Source of the DNA: Filomicrobium sp. | Lineage (GTDB): Bacteria > Pseudomonadota > Alphaproteobacteria > Rhizobiales > Hyphomicrobiaceae | Assembly (NCBI GenBank): GCA_021775655.1 | Contig: JAJFHK010000231.1 | Location: 1-6,153, forward strand | Direction: 5' to 3' | Length of the DNA: 6,153 bases | Shown here: piece by piece, positions 1 to 4,705 of the stretch | How positions within the stretch are numbered: position 1 is the first letter of the stretch | Layout: each line of letters starts with the position of its first letter | The notes under the pieces: model-generated | What the model saw: only the letters and a program-made list of their open reading frames with translations | What the model was told of the DNA's origin: nothing | Databases searched by the model: none | Translations under genes and position numbers: made by a program

Positions 1-1
1 T

Positions 2-523
2 CTGGAATTCGCCGCTGAGGCCTTAGGTCCGGAAGCATTCGAAGGGACTGAAGTCGTACTTCCCGACTCCAGTATCGAAAACGCCAGTGTAATCGATCTT
101 GGTGGGCGGTTGCTTGAGCTTGTGCCGCAATCGACGGCTCATACCGACAATGACCTCATCATCTCTGATCAGAATACGGGAACAACATTCGTCGGCGACC
201 TAATTTTCTCGGAACACGTTCCAGCTCTCGATGGCTCGATCGTCGGTTGGATAAATGTCCTCGAAAAACTAGGAAATTCGCCAGCCCCTAAAATCGTCCC
301 AGGGCACGGCGCGGCGGCCCTCACATGGTCTGAAGGCGCGACTCCGATGCTTCGCTACCTGCGTGCTGTTGCAAGTGATGTAAGGGCCATAATCAAGAGG
401 GGCGGATCGATCAGGGACGCCATTGAAAGCGCGGCAGTCGGCGAAGCCCGGTCTTGGGAACTATTCGACGAGTTCCACAAGCGAAACGTTACCGCAGCAT
501 TTGCTGAGCTAGAGTGGGAATAA
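2..523 (+). CDS. Quinoprotein relay system zinc metallohydrolase (MBL fold), C-terminal part
   Basis: The reading frame is open to the left edge, so the N-terminal half, with the usual HxHxDH metal motif, lies outside the window. The visible 173 residues carry the second half of a metallo-beta-lactamase fold. They include AHTDNDL (metal-ligand histidine at residue 47 of the visible part), VGDLIF (bridging aspartate 66) and VPGHG (histidine 102), followed by a helical tail ending FDEFHKRNVTAAFAELEWE. The tail and the HTDNDL motif match what I know of the SoxH-related 'quinoprotein relay system zinc metallohydrolase' families, best the type 2 form. These proteins are normally exported and occur beside PQQ dehydrogenase genes. 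Their substrate is not established. The next gene downstream, a SoxYZ-like carrier, is the usual neighbour, and the two are thought to work together. A TTG at 110 would give a shorter product lacking the upstream strands and is unlikely to be the real start. The family is fairly certain; type 1 versus type 2 is less so. Confidence 0.85.
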   Translation: MEFAAEALGPEAFEGTEVVLPDSSIENASVIDLGGRLLELVPQSTAHTDNDLIISDQNTGTTFVGDLIFSEHVPALDGSIVGWINVLEKLGNSPAPKIVPGHGAAALTWSEGATPMLRYLRAVASDVRAIIKRGGSIRDAIESAAVGEARSWELFDEFHKRNVTAAFAELEWE

Positions 524-584
524 CGTTTTGTTGAGCGCAATCCTTGGAATGGTTGCTTGATTGTTCACGAGACATGCGAGAAAA

Positions 585-635
585 GATACATAGACAAAAT
601 TCTATGTGTCGAGAATCCGTTTTTATGTCGAGAAT
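585..635 (+). promoter_or_regulatory. Leader hairpin plus 9-bp direct repeat upstream of the SoxYZ-like gene
   Basis: The 129-150 bp between the relay hydrolase stop and the SoxYZ-like start are clearly more AT-rich than the flanking genes. They hold an inverted repeat: arms 585-593 (GATACATAG) and 602-610 (CTATGTGTC), nine pairs including one G:U, with an 8-nt loop. GTCGAGAAT then occurs twice, at 608-616 and 627-635, with starts 19 bp apart. There is no uridine run directly after the stem, so it is not an obvious terminator. It could be an operator, an mRNA leader structure or chance. The spacer length suggests that the SoxYZ-like gene may have its own promoter, but I could not find a convincing -35/-10 pair. 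Confidence 0.3.
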
Positions 636-661
636 TTGAAAGGATTCCAAGCATGACAACC

Positions 662-666
662 AGGAG
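662..666 (+). promoter_or_regulatory. Shine-Dalgarno AGGAG favouring the 674 start
   Basis: AGGAG lies 7 nt before the ATG at 674. A competing GAAAGGA at 638-644 lies 8 nt before the ATG at 653. Both starts are therefore possible. The 674 site is closer to consensus and gives the more compact signal peptide. Confidence 0.5.
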
Positions 667-673
667 CTTTTCA

Positions 674-1501
674 ATGACCCCTAAAAAATGGCCGCTTGCA
701 CTAAGCGCCGCGTTAGCGTGTGTCATTATGGCCGGGCATGTCCCGGTAGCGCACGCCGATGAGGATGCCGAATTGTGGGCGAGCATTCAAAACGACGTGT
801 TCGGTGAAGGTCGACAAATTGCTGACGGCGAGGGCAAGCTTGAGCTTGAGGCCCCCTATCGGGCCGAAGATGCGGCTGTTGTGCCGATCACAATTACGAT
901 TCCTGCCGGTACAGCTCCGAAAATCCGTAAACTTACCCTCATCGTGGACAAGAATCCGGCGCCAGTGGTTGCCGCATTCTCGTTTGGTGCAGCCGCTGGT
1001 GAAGGCGAGCGCAAGATTGAAACGAGAGTGCGCATTAACCAGTATTCCAACGTGCGCGCGGTTATCGAAACTGCGGATGGTTCCGCCTTTATGCAAACCA
1101 AGTTCGTCAAGGCTGCTGGCGGGTGCTCCGCACCGGCGTTGAAGGACAAGGATGAGGCACTGGCCAGTATCGGAAAAATGAAGCTGAGGCCATTGGCACC
1201 ACGCGCAAACGTAAGCAGCAGTGCCACGGCGAATGCTCAGATCATGGTTCGTCATCCCAATTATTCGGGCATGCAGATGAACCAGCTAACGGGTTTATAT
1301 ATCCCAGCCAAATTTCTAGAGCACATGAAGGTTCGCAAGGGAGATCAGCTGGTCTTCGAAATGACGTCTGGGATTTCGCTTTCGGAGAACCCCCACATTA
1401 CGTTCTCTTATGCTGTCGATGTGGAGGGCCCACTTTCGGTTTCGGCACGCGACACCGACGGGAAGGTGTTTACGACCACGGCGGATGTAACAGGATCGTA
1501 A
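674..1501 (+). CDS. Quinoprotein dehydrogenase-associated SoxYZ-like carrier protein
   Basis: This exported protein has 275 residues from the ATG at 674, or 282 from the ATG at 653. The first 28 residues form a signal peptide (basic KK, hydrophobic core, cleavage after AHA and before DED). Residues about 30-150 resemble SoxY: an immunoglobulin-like beta domain ending in GGCSAP, with the single mature-region cysteine at 151 (codon 1124-1126). After a linker, residues about 165-275 resemble SoxZ, with MVRHPNYSGM, IPAKFLEHMKV and LSENPHITFSY. In sulfur oxidation SoxY carries sulfur intermediates on a C-terminal GGCGG cysteine and SoxZ is its partner; here both are fused. This fused form is known from PQQ dehydrogenase loci in methylotrophs, usually beside the relay metallohydrolase, as it is here. 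What it carries is unknown. In-frame codons run back to a TTG at 557, but that start adds a 32-residue cysteine-containing leader and has no clear ribosome site, so I reject it. A cysteine inside the signal core (residue 16) is a poor lipobox. Confidence 0.9.
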   Translation: MTPKKWPLALSAALACVIMAGHVPVAHADEDAELWASIQNDVFGEGRQIADGEGKLELEAPYRAEDAAVVPITITIPAGTAPKIRKLTLIVDKNPAPVVAAFSFGAAAGEGERKIETRVRINQYSNVRAVIETADGSAFMQTKFVKAAGGCSAPALKDKDEALASIGKMKLRPLAPRANVSSSATANAQIMVRHPNYSGMQMNQLTGLYIPAKFLEHMKVRKGDQLVFEMTSGISLSENPHITFSYAVDVEGPLSVSARDTDGKVFTTTADVTGS

Positions 1502-1549
1502 GGTCCCGAGCGCAAACGCCACACGGTTGAGCGCGATCGACAAAATTGG

Positions 1550-1583
1550 AAAATGGCCGGCAAAGTAGAGCCGGCCATTTTTT
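1550..1583. terminator. Strong hairpin terminator, probably bidirectional, between convergent genes
   Basis: The arms AAATGGCCGGC (1551-1561) and GCCGGCCATTT (1570-1580) are perfect complements around an 8-nt loop. A1550-T1581 adds a twelfth pair. On the plus strand the stem runs into six T (1578-1583), a classic intrinsic terminator for the SoxYZ-like gene 50 bp upstream. On the minus strand the same stem ends in TTTTCC, so it can also stop the operon arriving from the right, whose last gene ends at 1598. Confidence 0.9.
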
Positions 1584-1597
1584 CTGCGCAGCAGGGG

Positions 1598-1960
1598 TTA
1601 GAAGCAGCGTATTTCAGCTTCGACTTGCGCCTTCTTCAGCCGCAAAACTTTGTCCTGAGTAGGTTTATACCTCAGTGCCGCGACCCTCTCGCCGCCCTTC
1701 TGAACAACCGACATGATCGTTTCGGCTTCTTCGTAGTCCTTGTAGGGCAACAGCTCAGCAATCTTATCGATCGAGCAGGAACATTTGAAAAGGGTGTCTC
1801 GCGACTCGCCGTTTACCTGCATGCAGGCGAAAACGTAATCCGCGCGCGCAACCGTCGGATAGTCGTTGGAAGGCTGATCAACCGCTCGCGCATGGCTGAC
1901 CGTGAACAAGCCTGCGGCAAGGGCAGCCGCCATATAGATTCTTCGCCCTGAATGACCCAT
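1598..1960 (-). CDS. Small secreted four-cysteine protein, function unknown
   Basis: I do not recognise a named family. The product is 120 residues from the ATG at 1960. A GTG directly before it (1963-1961) would add one residue. A signal peptide covers residues 1-26, with cleavage after ARA and before VDQ. The mature protein of about 94 residues looks helical and has four cysteines: 46 (in DYVFACM), 60 and 62 (in KCSCSID) and 119 (in EIRCF at the very end). The even number fits two disulfides in the periplasm; metal binding is also possible. SCSIDKIAELLPYKDYEEAET resembles small hypothetical proteins I associate with methylotroph quinoprotein loci, though I cannot name one. It is the last gene of the minus-strand run. 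Its ATG shares one base with the TGA of the gene before it, so translation is probably coupled. A weak GGAAAA lies about 8 nt ahead of the ATG. The terminator at 1550-1583 follows. Confidence 0.8.
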   Translation of the reverse strand: MGHSGRRIYMAAALAAGLFTVSHARAVDQPSNDYPTVARADYVFACMQVNGESRDTLFKCSCSIDKIAELLPYKDYEEAETIMSVVQKGGERVAALRYKPTQDKVLRLKKAQVEAEIRCF

Positions 1961-2691
1961 CACTGTTTTCCATCAACTGTTTCGGCGTCGCTTTCAGTAT
2001 ATTTTACGCCGTCCAGGAGAATCGATTCCTCAAGGCTTGGCGAACCAGGTTTGGGGCTGCTGTAGTGAGATTTGAACGCAGCGAAATATCCCGGCACTTC
2101 GTCGCTCATCAAGAAATCAAACTGAGCGTTTTCGTAACCCTTCATCTTATCGATGTTCTTTCGATCGCCAGTGAAGGGGCGGATCGCCAGTTTGTACCCA
2201 TTAACTTCCTTACCCTTGTATTCAAACTTCGCTGGTACGACACCACCTTCCGTGCGCATCGCGATCCGGAAACGGTTCTTGTGATAGGCACCGCTGCCGC
2301 CCGCCACTCGCGAGAATCCCGAGACAGCACGGTCCAAGAAAAACACGAGCACGGGGTTGGCGGTAACACCGGTAATGTTGCGCGGGTCGCGCTCAAGTTC
2401 TCCGCGAAAGATCTGTACGATCGTATCTCGCGTGCCGTTCTCGTTCACCTTCGTGACGTCAACTTCAATAACGCTCTTGAAATTTCGGCCTAAGAGCTTC
2501 GGCTGGGGGCTTTTGCGCTCGAAGTTGTAGATCAGCTTTGTTCCCGCAGCCGCACTGTTGAGGTGTGGCTTGTCGAACAGCGCCGCTTGAATACTGGTCG
2601 GCGTTTCGGCAGCGGCGACGTTGGCGCCACCCAGGACAATGGCTACGGCAACTAAGCTAAAGCCTCGGATACTTGACAGCACATGCTGCAT
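1960..2691 (-). CDS. Secreted 243-residue protein, function unknown
   Basis: I do not recognise this family. The 243-residue protein starts at an ATG with a strong GGAGG site (complement of 2699-2703) and has a signal peptide of about 28 residues (hydrophobic FSLVAVAIVLGG, cleavage after VAAA and before ETP). The mature part is mixed polar, contains no cysteine and seems rich in beta strands: KLIYNFERK, FKSVIEVDVTKV, TIVQIFRGELE, PVLVFFLDRAV, FRIAMRTEGG, PAKFEYKGKEVNGYKLAIRPF. The pattern suggests a lipocalin-like or other single-domain beta fold, which is inference only. A distinctive tract is FLMSDEVPGYFAAFKSHY near the C-terminus. It lies 113 bp downstream of the beta-propeller gene and overlaps the next gene by one base (TGATG). 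Because it sits among quinoprotein-associated exported proteins, a periplasmic role in alcohol oxidation is a reasonable guess, but nothing in the sequence shows an activity. Confidence 0.85.
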   Translation of the reverse strand: MQHVLSSIRGFSLVAVAIVLGGANVAAAETPTSIQAALFDKPHLNSAAAGTKLIYNFERKSPQPKLLGRNFKSVIEVDVTKVNENGTRDTIVQIFRGELERDPRNITGVTANPVLVFFLDRAVSGFSRVAGGSGAYHKNRFRIAMRTEGGVVPAKFEYKGKEVNGYKLAIRPFTGDRKNIDKMKGYENAQFDFLMSDEVPGYFAAFKSHYSSPKPGSPSLEESILLDGVKYTESDAETVDGKQ

Positions 2692-2698
2692 TAACAGT

Positions 2699-2703
2699 CC
2701 TCC
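2699..2703 (-). promoter_or_regulatory. Shine-Dalgarno GGAGG of the 243-residue protein gene
   Basis: CCTCC on the plus strand reads GGAGG on the coding strand, 7 nt before the ATG at 2691. It fixes that start and shows that this gene can be initiated independently of the gene upstream. Confidence 0.75.
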
Positions 2704-2720
2704 GGTTTCTTAATTTTGCG

Positions 2721-2806
2721 GCTGCTTTGCAGCACAAATGTTCGGGTTTTGCGTTTCAATACAACACGCAGGCATGCGCGCACAAGATGACGACGCTGCC
2801 AGCGTC
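2721..2806 (-). promoter_or_regulatory. Two small inverted repeats in the spacer after the beta-propeller gene
   Basis: GACGCTGCCAGCGTC (2792-2806) is a 15-bp inverted repeat (7-bp arms, one central base) that covers most of the beta-propeller stop codon. GCTGCTTTGCAGC (2721-2733) has 5-bp arms around three bases. Neither is followed by a uridine run in the direction of transcription, so neither looks like a full terminator. They could trim or stabilise mRNA ends and set different levels for the genes on each side. Chance is possible for arms this short. Confidence 0.3.
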
Positions 2807-3803
2807 AACGCAGAAAGTCGCCAAATGCCCGTGGTCCGTCTGGAACCTCAACGCGTCCGGTAATTTCAAGGCTTCGAGCGTCAATGCGCTCCAACGTGTT
2901 TTCTTCCCAACAGGCGACGTAAACATGGCGGCCGGAGGGATCAGCGGCGATCCCTTCCGGGTAGGCCCCGACTTTTACGGCCTTTATTACGGTGTTCGCT
3001 TCCAGATCGATCACGCTGACCGTCTCGGCGTACTGGTCGGTTACAAATGCCCGTCCGCCGGCAAGGGCCACAGCATAAGGCCGGTTGCCGACGTTAACGG
3101 TGGCAATCGTTTTGCCCTTCATGATGTCAACGATCGAGACATCGTTGCTCTTGACGTTGGCGGTATAGGCCCGCTTTCCGGCTGCATCGATGGTTATGCC
3201 GAACGGGCGCTCGCCGACCGGCACTGTACTGATCACCTCTAGCGTTTGCGCATTGATGATGGAGACCTGATGGCTGTCGCGGTCCGCGCTCAGGACAAAG
3301 CTGCCATCCGGCGTGATTGCGACGCCTGAAGGGCTTTCTCCGACGGGAATGTAGGACGTGATTTCGAGCGATCCGGCATCTAATACGGCGAGCCTGTGGT
3401 CGTACCAATCCGCCACGAAAATGCGACCATCGACAGGGTGCACGGCGACACCGAGCGGGCCATTGCCGACATTTATGCGCCTAACAACCTTGCGTTGTTT
3501 GAGGCTGATCACTGCAAGCACCTTGGCTTCGGGAGCAGTGACGTATGCGGTCAGACCATCTGGCGAAATGGCGATGCCTGCAGGCTTTCCGGGAACTGAG
3601 ACGTCACCCGTTACCTGCATCGTCGTGAGATCTACAAATGTGACCTTCTCAGCGAGCTGGCTGGTAACAACGGCTTCATTTTTTACCCGATCCCCTGCCG
3701 TGGCCGCAGCATGTGGAAATATTAAAAGCCCTGCAATTATGAGTGCGGCGGCCAAACCAGCCGCCGACACATTGCAATTCGTGGAAGAGGTGGGCAAAGC
3801 CAC
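2805..3803 (-). CDS. YVTN-family beta-propeller protein, PQQ-catabolism-associated type
   Basis: This exported protein has 332 residues, with a signal peptide to about residue 36 (hydrophobic AAGLAAALIIAGLLIF, cleavage near ATA and before GDR). The rest is a regular seven-bladed propeller. The turn V-G-x-x-P-x-G-(V/I)-A recurs from residues 70, 112, 154, 196, 238, 278 and 320, a spacing of 42 residues except for one of 40. Each turn is followed by a (D/G)G-x-x-x-(Y/F)V strand and a V-x-(V/I)-(I/L/V)-D strand. This fits the YVTN families, including the PQQ-dependent catabolism-associated group (TIGR03866). Members of that group usually lie beside ABC-transport genes near quinoprotein dehydrogenases; none is visible here. 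The ligand is unknown, and the fold mostly serves for binding. Two cysteines (10 and 298) are present, the first inside the signal peptide. The GTG start at 3803 shares one base with the TAG of the MxaD-type gene (TAGTG), and no other start lies near, so coupled translation is likely. Confidence 0.88.
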   Translation of the reverse strand: MALPTSSTNCNVSAAGLAAALIIAGLLIFPHAAATAGDRVKNEAVVTSQLAEKVTFVDLTTMQVTGDVSVPGKPAGIAISPDGLTAYVTAPEAKVLAVISLKQRKVVRRINVGNGPLGVAVHPVDGRIFVADWYDHRLAVLDAGSLEITSYIPVGESPSGVAITPDGSFVLSADRDSHQVSIINAQTLEVISTVPVGERPFGITIDAAGKRAYTANVKSNDVSIVDIMKGKTIATVNVGNRPYAVALAGGRAFVTDQYAETVSVIDLEANTVIKAVKVGAYPEGIAADPSGRHVYVACWEENTLERIDARSLEITGRVEVPDGPRAFGDFLR

Positions 3804-4339
3804 TAGCCCGCGCCCTCGATCTGTTTTTTAAGCGCGTCCAGGCCGCCTCGATACACGCCCTTGACCGCCTTAACAGCAGCGGCGTCATTCAGATGTTCCG
3901 GTGGATTATTGTTGACGTAACCGCGATAGAAAGCGCCCTTCCAAATCACGTTGGATTTTCCGTCACCGGCGTCTTGGACCATCAAGATGGACGTATAATT
4001 GTCGACCGGCAGCACCTTCAAATCGGTCTTTAAGATCGAATACTTGAATTTCCGAGCTTCGTCGTCGTAGCTCAAAAGTTCCTCGTGAAGCTGACCAGCG
4101 CCCTTGACGAAGACAGTACGCTTTGCGCCTTCTTTGTTGCCACCTTCGCCTTCCGTCTTTTCAACGGCAGGATGCCAGCTGAATTCGTGAAAATTCTTGA
4201 TCACGTCCCAAACCTTGTCGGGTGAAGCGTTAATCTCGACGGTTTCGGTGACTTTTTGGCGCGTGGGCCCGTGCGCATTTGCCGCCGTAACAATGGCGAG
4301 CGGCAACATCAACAGACCCAGTGCGAGCGTTCGCAACAT
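3803..4339 (-). CDS. mxaD: MxaD-family SRPBCC protein (periplasmic methanol oxidation accessory)
   Basis: This exported protein has 178 residues. Cleavage is after ANA at residue 22, giving a mature N-terminus HGPTRQKV. The mature part is a START/SRPBCC-like domain: the opening strand KVTETVEINASPDKVW, WHPAVEKTEGEGG, the strand and helix of LHEELLSYDDE, and a C-terminal block GAFYRGYVNNNPPEHLNDAAAV with a long last helix. These blocks match the MxaD family as I know it, including the AHGP start and the NNxPP motif. MxaD is reported to aid electron transfer between methanol dehydrogenase and cytochrome cL. This copy could serve the MxaF or the lanthanide XoxF enzyme, as neither lies in the window. 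The ATG at 4339 has a near-perfect GGGAGG 6 nt upstream; an in-frame TTG at 4363 is rejected. It is the first gene of the minus-strand operon. The symbol marks the family, not proof of orthology. Confidence 0.85.
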   Translation of the reverse strand: MLRTLALGLLMLPLAIVTAANAHGPTRQKVTETVEINASPDKVWDVIKNFHEFSWHPAVEKTEGEGGNKEGAKRTVFVKGAGQLHEELLSYDDEARKFKYSILKTDLKVLPVDNYTSILMVQDAGDGKSNVIWKGAFYRGYVNNNPPEHLNDAAAVKAVKGVYRGGLDALKKQIEGAG

Positions 4340-4345
4340 TCCTAT

Positions 4346-4351
4346 CCTCCC
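4346..4351 (-). promoter_or_regulatory. Shine-Dalgarno GGGAGG of the MxaD-type gene
   Basis: CCTCCC on the plus strand reads GGGAGG on the coding strand, 6 nt before the ATG at 4339. It decides that start over the TTG 24 bases upstream. Confidence 0.8.
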
Positions 4352-4382
4352 AGAGAACCACAACTCTTAGTCCCAGACACAG

Positions 4383-4479
4383 CTAGCGGCCAGGTCGGCG
4401 GAGAACCTAGCCACGGAATTCCGGCAGGGCAATGTCGGGACTAGAATTCGTTCCCCGGTAGCCGAGCCCGGCTTTCTAG
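4383..4479. promoter_or_regulatory. Divergent intergenic region with CTAG cluster and palindrome
   Basis: The 362 bp between the MxaD-type gene and fhcD must hold the promoter of the minus-strand operon. CTAG occurs at 4383, 4407, 4441 and 4476, while by eye I find only five others in the rest of the window. CGGAATTCCG at 4414-4423 is a perfect 10-bp palindrome. On the minus strand, TTGCCC (complement of 4427-4432) and TAGGTT (4404-4409) are 17 bp apart with the palindrome between them. As a sigma-70-type pair this is weak (4/6 and 3/6 matches), but operator-in-spacer is a common arrangement. I see no gene in 4340-4495. Confidence 0.3.
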
Positions 4480-4495
4480 CATCGAGTGTGATCAA

Positions 4496-4705
4496 GTGTT
4501 GTCTTCTACAAAAGTCCATGCTTCCTTCCTGCGCGAAGCACGAGACCTTCCAGGAAAAATGACCATCATCAATTCTGAATATTTCCCGGCGGCAAGCGGG
4601 ATCGTTAATGATAGCACGCAGGGCTGGCAAATGCTGCCGCGTGAAACGTTCGACGTGCCGGAGACACTGGTGCGAGAAACCAGACCGATGGAGGTGCTGG
4701 CGTGA
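4496..4705 (+). pseudogene. Short reading frame running into fhcD; possible fhcA 3' remnant
   Basis: This frame is open from 4445 (after a TAG) to a TGA at 4703-4705, with a GTG at 4496 and an ATG at 4559. The TGA overlaps the fhcD start (GTGA), and the fhcD ribosome site lies inside this frame. That is the arrangement expected inside an operon, so the 3' end probably is, or was, coding. In methylotrophs I know, fhcA usually precedes fhcD. The last residues, LPRETFDVPETLVRETRP then MEVLA, loosely resemble my memory of FhcA C-termini, which have an aromatic-x-V-P-E stretch before the end. The upstream part does not resemble FhcA. By hand count, third-position G+C rises from about 9/22 codons (4496-4561) to about 21/28 in the last codons (4619-4702). 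This would fit an fhcA tail joined to non-coding DNA. It could instead be a small real gene or chance. Confidence 0.35.
4690..4694 (+). promoter_or_regulatory. Shine-Dalgarno GGAGG of fhcD
   Basis: GGAGG is 7 nt ahead of the GTG at 4702. It supports this non-ATG start, since no other start codon with a ribosome site lies near the conserved N-terminus. Confidence 0.8.

Noticed and set aside
585..624. Hairpin at 585-610 plus TTTTT near 620 as a terminator for the relay hydrolase gene
   Set aside because: Nine bases separate the stem from the T run and the stem is AT-rich with a G:U pair, so it is a poor terminator.
557..652. Upstream in-frame extension of the SoxYZ-like gene from a TTG
   Set aside because: It adds 32 residues containing cysteines ahead of a normal signal peptide, has no clear ribosome site, and lies in AT-rich leader DNA with a hairpin.
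713..1255. 180-codon minus-strand open frame
   Set aside because: It lies fully inside the SoxYZ-like gene on the opposite strand, its composition is unlike a protein domain I know, and the plus-strand gene has clear family motifs.
2065..2493. 142-codon plus-strand open frame
   Set aside because: It is antisense to the 243-residue secreted protein gene, which has a signal peptide and strong ribosome site.
2673..3242. 189-codon plus-strand open frame
   Set aside because: It is antisense to the beta-propeller gene, whose seven regular repeats prove the coding strand.
4340..4363. Longer MxaD-type protein from a TTG at 4363
   Set aside because: The ATG at 4339 has GGGAGG at ideal spacing and begins a normal signal peptide; the TTG start would include that ribosome site in the coding region.
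4367..4630. 87-codon minus-strand frame directly upstream of the MxaD-type gene
   Set aside because: It has a TTG start, no signal peptide and no recognisable motif, and it covers the region that must contain the promoter.
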